DNA of 64,000 nucleotides from an uncultured Ruminococcus sp. GTDB taxonomy: Bacteria > Bacillota > Clostridia > Oscillospirales > Ruminococcaceae. The stretch is taken from NCBI GenBank assembly GCA_910579955.1, contig CAJTWE010000012.1, forward strand, positions 1-64,000, given 5' to 3'. The notes beneath the pieces were generated by a model. The model was not told the origin of the DNA. It did no database searches and worked only from the letters and a program-made list of their open reading frames with translations. This document shows positions 52,594 through 60,478 of the stretch, in pieces. Positions within the stretch are counted from its first letter, which is position 1; each line of letters starts with the position of its first letter. The position numbers and the translations under genes were made by a program.

Positions 52594-53355
52594 ATGCTTG
52601 CAAAAAGAATAATTCCATGTCTTGACGTTCGTGACGGCAAGGTTGTTAAGGGCGTAAAATTTGAGGGAGTTCGTGATGTAGGCGATCCTGTAGAACTTGC
52701 CGAAATCTACAACAAACAGGGTGCTGATGAAATAGTTTTCTATGATATTACTGCATCTTATGAAAAAAGAGGTGTTATACTGGATGTCGTTCGTGAAACG
52801 GCTAAACGTGTATTTGTACCTCTGACAGTTGGCGGTGGAATCAAAACTGTTGACGATATTCGCAATACTCTTAGAGCTGGTGCTGATAAGGTTTCTGTAA
52901 ATTCTCAGGCTGTACAAAATCCAAGTCTTATAAAAGATGGAGCAGATATATTCGGCAGCCAGTGTATTTGTGTTGGCATAGATGCAAAGAAAATTGCTGA
53001 TAACAAGTGGACTGTATTTATAAACGGCGGACGAGTAGACATGAAGCTTGATCTTATTGATTGGGTACGTAAGGTAGAAGAACTCGGAGCAGGTGAGATT
53101 TGCCTAAACTCCATTGATGCAGATGGTACTAAGGAAGGCTTTGATCTGCCTATGCTAAAAGCTGTTTGTGATGCAGTAAGTATTCCTGTTATTGCAAGCG
53201 GCGGTGCAGGTAAAATCAATGATTTTGCTGAGGTATTTGAGAAAACAAACGCAACAGCTGCACTTGCAGCGTCTCTTTTCCACTTTGGTGAACTGACAGT
53301 TGGAGATGTAAAAGAACATTGTCGTAGCAGGGAAATAGCTATGCGTGTAAAGTGA
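52594..53355 (+). CDS. hisF: Imidazole glycerol phosphate synthase subunit HisF
   Basis: 253-residue cyclase barrel subunit. RIIPCLDVRDGKVVKGV, DGTKEGFDLPML and VIASGGAGKINDFAEVF. GAAAGGAG ribosome-binding site. Confidence 0.97.
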   Translation: MLAKRIIPCLDVRDGKVVKGVKFEGVRDVGDPVELAEIYNKQGADEIVFYDITASYEKRGVILDVVRETAKRVFVPLTVGGGIKTVDDIRNTLRAGADKVSVNSQAVQNPSLIKDGADIFGSQCICVGIDAKKIADNKWTVFINGGRVDMKLDLIDWVRKVEELGAGEICLNSIDADGTKEGFDLPMLKAVCDAVSIPVIASGGAGKINDFAEVFEKTNATAALAASLFHFGELTVGDVKEHCRSREIAMRVK

Positions 53356-53365
53356 GGTTAAACTT

Positions 53366-53710
53366 ATGATACAAATTGATATAAATAATCTGGACAGATT
53401 TTTTAAAAAAGGCGAACTCATACCAACCATAGCTTTTGACGTTGATACAAAAACTGTTCTTATGCTTGCTTATATGAATAAAGAAAGTCTTAGAAAAACA
53501 TTAGAAACAGGCTATACATGGTATTGGAGTCGTTCAAGGCAGGAGCTTTGGAACAAGGGCGCTACATCAGGACATCTTCAAAAGGTGATATCAATTTTTG
53601 GTGATTGCGATGACGACACATTGCTTATAAACGTAAAGCAGACAGGAGTTGCTTGTCATACTGGCTCTTATAGCTGCTTTTTCAATAAAATTTACGGGGA
53701 GGAAGAATAA
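53366..53710 (+). CDS. hisI: Phosphoribosyl-AMP cyclohydrolase
   Basis: 114-residue zinc enzyme. VLMLAYMNKESL, WYWSRSRQELWNKGATSGH and the metal cysteines in GDCDDDTLL and VACHTGSYSCF. Separate from HisE here (not fused). Confidence 0.96.
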   Translation: MIQIDINNLDRFFKKGELIPTIAFDVDTKTVLMLAYMNKESLRKTLETGYTWYWSRSRQELWNKGATSGHLQKVISIFGDCDDDTLLINVKQTGVACHTGSYSCFFNKIYGEEE

Positions 53711-53713
53711 ATC

Positions 53714-54064
53714 ATGAGTAATCCAATGCAAGATATGTACGATGTTGTACTTGACAGAAAGCGTGTTTATGACAGTGGAGAGGTAAATATTGAGGATCAG
53801 AAATCCTATACATGTTATCTTTTTGACAAGGGACTGGATAAAATCTTAAAAAAATGCGGTGAAGAATGCACTGAAACCATCATTGCCGCAAAAAACCACG
53901 ATAACGACGAACTAAAAAATGAGATCAACGATTTGCTGTATCATCTGATGGTACTCTGTGTTGAATGTGGTCTTTCTTGGGCTGAGGTAGAAGAAGTTCT
54001 AATAGAACGCAGTGCTAAGATAGGAAACCTAAAAACCTTTAAGAATGTAGACAAAAATTCTTGA
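53714..54064 (+). CDS. hisE: Phosphoribosyl-ATP pyrophosphohydrolase
   Basis: 116-residue MazG-like hydrolase. GLDKILKKCGEECTETIIAAKN and NEINDLLYHLMVL. Starts 3 nt after hisI; last his gene before the terminator. No hisC in the operon. Confidence 0.95.
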   Translation: MSNPMQDMYDVVLDRKRVYDSGEVNIEDQKSYTCYLFDKGLDKILKKCGEECTETIIAAKNHDNDELKNEINDLLYHLMVLCVECGLSWAEVEEVLIERSAKIGNLKTFKNVDKNS

Positions 54065-54085
54065 GTATAGTCACACTATGCATAT

Positions 54086-54141
54086 CTCCTGAATAAACTG
54101 TATGGAAGAAATATTCATATAGGGAATTCAGGAGGTTTTTT
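54086..54141 (+). terminator. his operon terminator; its 3' arm carries a ribosome-binding site
   Basis: 9-bp stem CTCCTGAAT/ATTCAGGAG (54086-54094, 54126-54134), loop with further pairing, then GTTTTTT. The 3' arm holds GGAGG (54131-54135), 6 nt before the ATG of a 12-codon ORF, so the hairpin would also hide that site. Confidence 0.65.
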
Positions 54142-54180
54142 ATGAATAGATTAAAGATATGGCGGCATGATAAAGCGTGA
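54142..54180 (+). CDS. 12-codon ORF upstream of yunB
   Basis: Encodes MNRLKIWRHDKA. It has the best ribosome-binding site in the region (GGAGG, 6 nt) and its TGA overlaps the yunB GTG in GTGA. yunB has no such site of its own, so coupling is likely. Too short to show that it is translated. Confidence 0.35.
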   Translation: MNRLKIWRHDKA

Positions 54181-54821
54181 AACGAAGTGTGTATATAGAA
54201 CAACGTCGAAGCTTAAAAATGCTCCTTATGCTGACAACATTTTTAATTTTAACTATAATATTTCTTGTTCAGATAGATCGCTTAATAAGACCTACATTAA
54301 AAGCAATCTGCATGGAAGAATGCCGTGCTTTTGCATCAAGACTTATAGGTAAAAGTATACAGGAAACTCTAATTGAAAGTCCATATGATCAAAGTGATTT
54401 TGCCATGCTTCTAAAAAATGAAGAGGGGGATATTACAGCACTTGAAACAAATTCGGTAAATGTAAATGTTTTACAAACGCAGCTTCTTATCGGAATAAAT
54501 GAAGATCTTGATAAAAGCCGTGATGCCGAAATAGATGTATCTCTTGGAACAGCAAGCGGTGTATGGCTTTTTGCTGGCAGAGGTCCTTCTGTTCCAATGA
54601 GGTTTCTTCCCATTGGCAGTGCAGATGTGAAACTTATAAGTACATTTGAATCTGCTGGAATCAATCAAACATGTCATAAGCTTGTTATTGTGGTAAATAC
54701 TCATGTTGCAGGTGCAATACCGTTCTGTAAAACTGAAACCGATATAAAATATGAGTATATACTTGCTGAAACTATTCTTATTGGCGATGTTCCCGAAGGC
54801 TACGCTTCAATCGGAGGATAG
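54177..54821 (+). CDS. yunB: Sporulation protein YunB
   Basis: 214-residue mother-cell sporulation protein family with one N-terminal membrane anchor (about 15-32). Conserved blocks: LTTFLILTIIFLVQIDRLIRP (anchor), IGINEDLDKSRDAEIDV-like SLGTASGVWLFAGRGPSVPMRFLPIGSADVK (in parts) and HVAGAIPFCKTE. Start GTG at 54177, probably coupled to the upstream 12-codon ORF. Required for efficient sporulation in Bacillus. Confidence 0.88.
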   Translation: MKRSVYIEQRRSLKMLLMLTTFLILTIIFLVQIDRLIRPTLKAICMEECRAFASRLIGKSIQETLIESPYDQSDFAMLLKNEEGDITALETNSVNVNVLQTQLLIGINEDLDKSRDAEIDVSLGTASGVWLFAGRGPSVPMRFLPIGSADVKLISTFESAGINQTCHKLVIVVNTHVAGAIPFCKTETDIKYEYILAETILIGDVPEGYASIGG

Positions 54822-54869
54822 GATAGTTTACCTGTTTTAAAATATCCTGTCATGTATATTAAAAAGTAC

Positions 54870-54898
54870 TGGAAAACATAAGAGTTATGTGTTATAAT
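54870..54898 (+). promoter_or_regulatory. ligA promoter
   Basis: TGGAAA, 17-nt spacer, TATAAT, 31 nt before the ligA ATG. Confidence 0.55.
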
Positions 54899-54929
54899 AA
54901 TAATACAACAATTTACGGAGGATAAAAAC

Positions 54930-56921
54930 ATGAACAAGGAACAAGCTGAATTGCGTATCAGTGAGCTTTCAAAGGAACTTATAAAACATAATTATCGATA
55001 TTATATATTAAATGAGCCTTCTGTATCAGACTATACCTATGATGAAATGATGCGTGAACTCAGAGCACTGGAAAGTGAGTATCCAGAGCTTTTGAAAGCA
55101 GACTCGCCTACTCAGCGTGTGGGCGGAAATGCTTCCAGCTCATTTGAAAAAGTGAAACATAGTGTACAAATGGCAAGTTTACAAGATGTATTTTCATTTG
55201 ATGAGGTATCTGCATTTGTACAAAAATGTAAGGAACAGTTAAATTCACCTAAATTTATAGTCGAGCCTAAGATAGACGGTCTTTCCGTATCTCTTGAATA
55301 TGAAAACGGTGTTTTTTCAAGAGGTTCTACAAGAGGTGACGGTTTTGTAGGTGAGGACGTTACAATGAACCTTAAAACCATCCATACAATTCCATTAACA
55401 CTCAAAAACGCACCACCTTTTATCGAGGTGCGTGGAGAAGTGTATATGTCGCTGACAAGCTTTGAAAAACTTTCCTGTACTATGGAGAAAAATGGCGAAG
55501 TACCATTTAAAAATCCACGAAATGCAGCGTCAGGTTCACTGAGACAAAAAGACGCTACTGTAACAGCCAAACGTAAACTTGATATTCTCGTATTCAATGT
55601 TCAGAGAATAGAAGGCAAAGAACTTACAGCACATAAAGAATCAATTGATTATTTGAAAGAGCTTGGATTTACAACTGTTTCTCAGAGCGATCCGTTAACT
55701 GAGGCAAATGAAATAATTGATGAAATAAAACGTATCGGCAATGAACGCAACATCTATCCTTATGATATTGATGGTGTTGTAGTCAAGGTCGACTCTTTTG
55801 AGCAGCGTGATGAAATGGGCTCTACAACAAAAACGCCAAAATGGGCTGTCGCTTATAAATTCCCGCCTGAGGAAAAGGAAACTTTTCTAAAGGATATAGA
55901 AATAAGTGTAGGAAGAACGGGCGTTATAACGCCTGTTGCTGTATTTGAACCTGTACGTCTTGCAGGTACTGATGTTGAAAGAGCCACATTACACAATCAA
56001 GATTTTATAAATGAAAAAGGTATATGTATTGGTGATACTATTATAGTACGAAAAGCAGGAGAAATAATTCCAGAGGTAGTTCGTTCTGTGCACCACAATG
56101 AAAACGCCGTAGCATATAAACTTCCCGAGGTCTGTCCTGTTTGCGGTACAAAGGCAGAACGTGACGAAGAAGCCGCAGCACTCAGATGTACTAACCCTGA
56201 TTGTCCGGCTCAAGTTATGAAACGTATGATACATTTTGCCTCAAAAGATGCCATGAATATAGACGGCCTAGGTCCACAAAATCTCAATCTGCTTTATGAA
56301 GCAGGTCTGATAAATTCAGTTGCTGATTTGTACACTTTAAAAAAAGAGGATATACTAAAGCTTGATCGTTTTGCAGACAAATCAGCAGAAAATCTTATAA
56401 ACTCTATTGAAAAATCAAAGAGCAATTCACTAGACAGGCTTATTTTTGGTCTTGGAATAAAAAACATCGGTTCAAGAGCCGCACAACTTTTATGTGAAGC
56501 TTTCCCATCTCTAGAGCAAATAATGAATGCAAGTGCAGAAGATATTGCTCAGATAGAAGGCTTCGGTACAGTTATGGCTGAAAGTATTGTAAATGCTTTT
56601 GGTGAACAACATATGAAAGAGCTTGTAGAACGACTTCAAAAATATGGTCTTGCATCTGAATATGAAATAAAAGAGATAGCGGACAATCGTTTTGAGGGTA
56701 AAACATTTGTTCTGACCGGTACGCTTCCCACAATGAAACGCAGTGAGGCAAAAAATCTTATTGAAAAATACGGTGGAAAGGTAAGCGGAAGTGTTTCTAA
56801 AAAAACACATTTCGTAGTAGCAGGAGAAGATGCAGGCAGCAAGCTTGATAAGGCAAATGCGCTGGGAATAACTATTCTTACAGAACAGGAGCTTACTCAA
56901 ATGACAAGTTCTAAGGAGTAA
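54930..56921 (+). CDS. ligA: NAD-dependent DNA ligase
   Basis: 663 residues. Adenylation motif EPKIDGLSVSLEYENG (Lys nucleophile), OB fold (VGRTGVITPVAVF), the four-Cys zinc finger CPVCGTKAERDEEAAALRCTNPDCPA (in parts), helix-hairpin-helix domain and C-terminal BRCT (FVLTGTLPTMKRSEAKNLIE). Full length. Leads the gatCAB cluster, as in other Clostridia. Confidence 0.98.
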   Translation: MNKEQAELRISELSKELIKHNYRYYILNEPSVSDYTYDEMMRELRALESEYPELLKADSPTQRVGGNASSSFEKVKHSVQMASLQDVFSFDEVSAFVQKCKEQLNSPKFIVEPKIDGLSVSLEYENGVFSRGSTRGDGFVGEDVTMNLKTIHTIPLTLKNAPPFIEVRGEVYMSLTSFEKLSCTMEKNGEVPFKNPRNAASGSLRQKDATVTAKRKLDILVFNVQRIEGKELTAHKESIDYLKELGFTTVSQSDPLTEANEIIDEIKRIGNERNIYPYDIDGVVVKVDSFEQRDEMGSTTKTPKWAVAYKFPPEEKETFLKDIEISVGRTGVITPVAVFEPVRLAGTDVERATLHNQDFINEKGICIGDTIIVRKAGEIIPEVVRSVHHNENAVAYKLPEVCPVCGTKAERDEEAAALRCTNPDCPAQVMKRMIHFASKDAMNIDGLGPQNLNLLYEAGLINSVADLYTLKKEDILKLDRFADKSAENLINSIEKSKSNSLDRLIFGLGIKNIGSRAAQLLCEAFPSLEQIMNASAEDIAQIEGFGTVMAESIVNAFGEQHMKELVERLQKYGLASEYEIKEIADNRFEGKTFVLTGTLPTMKRSEAKNLIEKYGGKVSGSVSKKTHFVVAGEDAGSKLDKANALGITILTEQELTQMTSSKE

Positions 56922-56927
56922 TTTTAA

Positions 56928-57194
56928 ATGATAATTAACATGGAACATATTGCAAGACTTGCACAGCTCGAATTTTCGGAAAAAGAAAAAGAAGAAATTT
57001 ATAAAAATATAGAAAATATTATTAACATGGTAGGCGATCTACCTGATATTATTAATGTTGAATCACTTGATGAAAACATAATGGAACTGCGTCCAGACGA
57101 TATTCATGCAAATAAATTTACAAATGAAGAAATGCTGAGTAATGCACCTGTAACACATAACGGTTGCATATCAGTTCCAAAAACAGTGGAATAA
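56928..57194 (+). CDS. gatC: Asp/Glu-tRNA amidotransferase subunit C
   Basis: 88 residues; small subunit that stabilises GatA. HIARLAQLEFSEKEKEEI, then RPDDIHANKFTNEEMLSNAP. Ribosome-binding site AAGGAG in the ligA end. Confidence 0.93.
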   Translation: MIINMEHIARLAQLEFSEKEKEEIYKNIENIINMVGDLPDIINVESLDENIMELRPDDIHANKFTNEEMLSNAPVTHNGCISVPKTVE

Positions 57195-57212
57195 ACATAG
57201 GAGCAAAATAAA

Positions 57213-58667
57213 ATGTCCTTATACAAAAAAAGCGGAGCAGAGCTTTCAAAAATGCTCCGCAGGAAAGAATGCAGCTCAGTAGAAATATGCAAATCAATTC
57301 TTCAAAGAATAGATTTTATCGAAAATAAAACCAATGCATATATTACAATTTGTAATGATATTTTACAGCAGGCAGAAAAGGTTGACAACAAGCTTTCAGC
57401 AGGTGAAGAGCTTCACCCACTTGCAGGTATTCCCATAGCACTGAAAGACAATATTTCTACCAAGGGAATACGAACTACATGTGCATCAAAAATGTTAAAA
57501 GATTACATTCCGCCATATGATGCCTATGTTACAACAAAACTTAAAAACGCAGGGGTGATAATTACAGGTAAGCTTAACATGGACGAGTTTGCAATGGGTT
57601 CTTCAACTGAAACTTCATTCTTCGGCAAGACATCTAATCCTTATAATAAAGACTTTGTTCCCGGAGGTTCATCAGGAGGATGCGCAGCTGCTGTTGTATC
57701 GGGAGAAGCTATAATGTCACTTGGCTCAGATACAGGAGGCTCTGTGCGTCAGCCTGCGGCATTTTGCGGTGCTGTTGGACTTAAACCAACATACGGCAGC
57801 GTATCACGATACGGTCTTATTGCATTTGCATCATCACTTGATCAAATAGGTCCTATATGCCGTGACGTAAAAGATACTGCTATGCTTTATAGTCTAATAT
57901 GCGGTCACGATAAAATGGACGCTACATCTGCGTTTAGAGAATATACTGATTTCGGGTCGCATTTATACAATAATGTACATGGTCTGCGAATAGGTGTTCC
58001 CTGTGAATATTTCGGCAATGAGATAGACGATGAAGTAAAAGAAAGCGTAATTCAGGCTATAAATCTTTTCAAAAAATATGGTGCAGATATAAAAAGCATA
58101 TCACTTCCAAACACAAAATATGCTGTAAATGCATATTATATAATCTCGTCGGCAGAAGCATCCTCAAACTTAGCAAGATATGACGGTGTAAGATTTGGTT
58201 ATCGCAGTGAAGAGTATGAAAGTCTTTCGGATATGTACGCAAAAACAAGAAGCAAAGGTTTTGGTAGGGAAGTGAAGTATCGTATTATGCTGGGAACTTT
58301 TGCTTTGTGTTCCGGATATTACGATGAATACTATCAAAAGGCAATTAATATCAGAAATGCTATACGTAATGAATTCATCCAATGCTTTACAGAATGTGAT
58401 GTTATTATAACTCCTACATACCCAAGTACAGCATTCAGAGCATACAAACACAAAAACAATGTAACTAAGCTTTATACAAACGACTTTTGTACAGTTCCTG
58501 CGAGCCTTGCCGGTATACCTGCAATAAGTGTTCCATGTGGATATTCTTCTGAAGGATTACCTATCGGTATGCAAATAATGGGAAATCATTTCTCCGAAGA
58601 ACTGCTTTTAAATACAGCTTATACTTATGAAACTTTATCAGGAGGTTTAAAAAATGAGCGAATATGA
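57213..58667 (+). CDS. gatA: Asp/Glu-tRNA amidotransferase subunit A
   Basis: 484-residue amidase-signature subunit that releases ammonia from glutamine. Ser-cisSer-Lys triad in LKDNIS and GGSSGGCAAAVVSGEAIMSLGSDTGGS (in parts). Overlaps gatB by 14 nt. Confidence 0.97.
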   Translation: MSLYKKSGAELSKMLRRKECSSVEICKSILQRIDFIENKTNAYITICNDILQQAEKVDNKLSAGEELHPLAGIPIALKDNISTKGIRTTCASKMLKDYIPPYDAYVTTKLKNAGVIITGKLNMDEFAMGSSTETSFFGKTSNPYNKDFVPGGSSGGCAAAVVSGEAIMSLGSDTGGSVRQPAAFCGAVGLKPTYGSVSRYGLIAFASSLDQIGPICRDVKDTAMLYSLICGHDKMDATSAFREYTDFGSHLYNNVHGLRIGVPCEYFGNEIDDEVKESVIQAINLFKKYGADIKSISLPNTKYAVNAYYIISSAEASSNLARYDGVRFGYRSEEYESLSDMYAKTRSKGFGREVKYRIMLGTFALCSGYYDEYYQKAINIRNAIRNEFIQCFTECDVIITPTYPSTAFRAYKHKNNVTKLYTNDFCTVPASLAGIPAISVPCGYSSEGLPIGMQIMGNHFSEELLLNTAYTYETLSGGLKNERI

Positions 58668-60087
58668 AAGCATCATCGGACTTGAAGTTCATGCGGAGCT
58701 TAATACTAAAACGAAAATTTATTGCGACTGCCCTAATTTGTTTGGCAGCTTACCTAATACTAACGTTTGTCCTATTTGCATGGGTTTTCCGGGGACTCTT
58801 CCAGTGCTTAACAGAAGGGTAGTGGAATATGCTGCTAAAGTAGGTCTTGCAATGAACTGCTATATAAACAATATAAGCCATCATGACAGGAAAAACTACT
58901 TTTATCCTGATTTGCCAAAAGCTTATCAAATCTCACAGTGGAATACACCCATCTGCGAAAATGGATTTATTGATATAGTATCTGATGGCAGACTTAAACG
59001 TATTCGTATAAACAGAATACACATTGAGGAAGACGCCGGAAAGCTTCTTCATGATAGTAAGTACAATGATTCTCTTGTAGATTTTAATCGCTGCGGTGTT
59101 CCACTTATAGAAATAGTATCCGAACCGGATATTAGAAACAGTGCAGAAGCAAAAACATATCTTGAAACAATAAAAATGATACTTATGTATTTGGGAATAT
59201 CGGACTGTAAGATGCAGGAAGGGTCTATTCGATGTGATGTAAATGTATCTATTCGTAAAAAAGGAAGCAATAAATTAGGCACTCGCTGTGAAATGAAAAA
59301 TGTAAACAGTTTCAGTGGCGCAGTTAGAAGTATTGAATATGAAATAAAAAGGCAAATTGATATTCTAAAATCAGGTGGAACTATAAAACAAGAAACCAGA
59401 CGTTGGGACGATGCTAAGGGTAAAAGCTTTGTAATGCGTACCAAAGAAGATGCTAATGATTACAGGTACTTTCCCGAACCAGATCTTTTATCAACTTATA
59501 TTGATAAAAAAGAGATAGAAAAATACAAAAGCAGTCTTCCAGAACTTCCAAATGCAAAGATATGGCGTTATATACATGATTTCGGATTTTCTCAAGTTGA
59601 TTCTAAGCTGATTGCAATAGATCCTGAAAGAGCTGCTTTATTTGATGATTCGATAAATCGTATGGAATGTACTCCTAAAAGTATATGTAACTGGCTTCTT
59701 TCTGACATTGCAAAATTTCAGAACGATACAAAACTTAAAATCAGTGAGCTGCCAATCACTCCAAAAAGTTTATGCAGTCTTATAGCAGAGGTTGAAAAGG
59801 GGAATATTTCAAATACAGCCGGAAAAAAGGTGCTTTCCATTATGATGAAAACCGGAGAAGATCCTCTTGATATAATAGATAAAAGCAATATGAAACAGAA
59901 CTCGGATGCGGAATCTCTTAAAGTTCTTGTAGAGGAAATTCTAATGAATAATCAAAAATCCATTTCTGATTATAAAAACGGCAAGACAAATGCATTAGGA
60001 TTCATCATCGGTCAGTGTATGAAAAAATCAAAAGGCAATGCAAATCCAGCTATGGTTAGAGATATAATACTTAAAATTATTGGTTAA
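58654..60087 (+). CDS. gatB: Asp/Glu-tRNA amidotransferase subunit B
   Basis: 477-residue kinase-like subunit. IGLEVHAELNTKTK, NVCPICMGFPGTLPVLN, HIEEDAGKL and EPDIR, with the YqeY-like C-terminal tail. GGAGG ribosome-binding site inside gatA. Confidence 0.97.
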   Translation: MSEYESIIGLEVHAELNTKTKIYCDCPNLFGSLPNTNVCPICMGFPGTLPVLNRRVVEYAAKVGLAMNCYINNISHHDRKNYFYPDLPKAYQISQWNTPICENGFIDIVSDGRLKRIRINRIHIEEDAGKLLHDSKYNDSLVDFNRCGVPLIEIVSEPDIRNSAEAKTYLETIKMILMYLGISDCKMQEGSIRCDVNVSIRKKGSNKLGTRCEMKNVNSFSGAVRSIEYEIKRQIDILKSGGTIKQETRRWDDAKGKSFVMRTKEDANDYRYFPEPDLLSTYIDKKEIEKYKSSLPELPNAKIWRYIHDFGFSQVDSKLIAIDPERAALFDDSINRMECTPKSICNWLLSDIAKFQNDTKLKISELPITPKSLCSLIAEVEKGNISNTAGKKVLSIMMKTGEDPLDIIDKSNMKQNSDAESLKVLVEEILMNNQKSISDYKNGKTNALGFIIGQCMKKSKGNANPAMVRDIILKIIG

Positions 60088-60193
60088 GAAATAAACGTTC
60101 ATTTCATAAGGACAAGCACAATAATCTCATAAAACGCATATCTGTAATAAGGAAGGATAATAATTAAAATATGCTTCTAGGGGAGCGTTTGTT

Positions 60194-60403
60194 TTGAGTA
60201 AAAAATGGAAAATATGGTTAAAAGCCGCAGCTATAAGAACTGTCAAAACTGTTGCACAAACAGCAGCAGCTACAATAGGAATAGGAGCTGTGATGACCGA
60301 AGTTGACTGGCTATATGTTGGCAGTGCCGCATTAATGTCGGGTATTCTTTCAATTCTTATGAGCATTGCAGGCTTACCAGAATCCGATGATAAAACAAAA
60401 TAG
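60194..60403 (+). CDS. Small holin-like membrane protein
   Basis: 69 residues. Basic N-terminus (SKKWKIWLKAAAIRTVKT), two hydrophobic segments (about 20-36 and 42-58, the second GSAALMSGILSILMSIAGL) and a charged tail. The pattern resembles r1t-type phage holins. Start TTG at 60194 with AGGGGAG. No other phage gene is near, so it is an orphan or a remnant, or a chromosomal small membrane protein. Assignment tentative. Confidence 0.6.
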   Translation: MSKKWKIWLKAAAIRTVKTVAQTAAATIGIGAVMTEVDWLYVGSAALMSGILSILMSIAGLPESDDKTK

Positions 60404-60412
60404 CATTGTCAT

Positions 60413-60461
60413 AAAAAAGCCTCGCACTATTGGTAGAATTCCGAAAGTGCGAGGCTTTTTT
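60413..60461. terminator. Bidirectional terminator between convergent genes
   Basis: 16-bp perfect stem (60413-60428, 60446-60461) with A-run and T-run, ending both the holin-like gene and the dockerin LRR gene. Confidence 0.85.
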
Positions 60462-60478
60462 ATATTTTGCGTGTCAGT

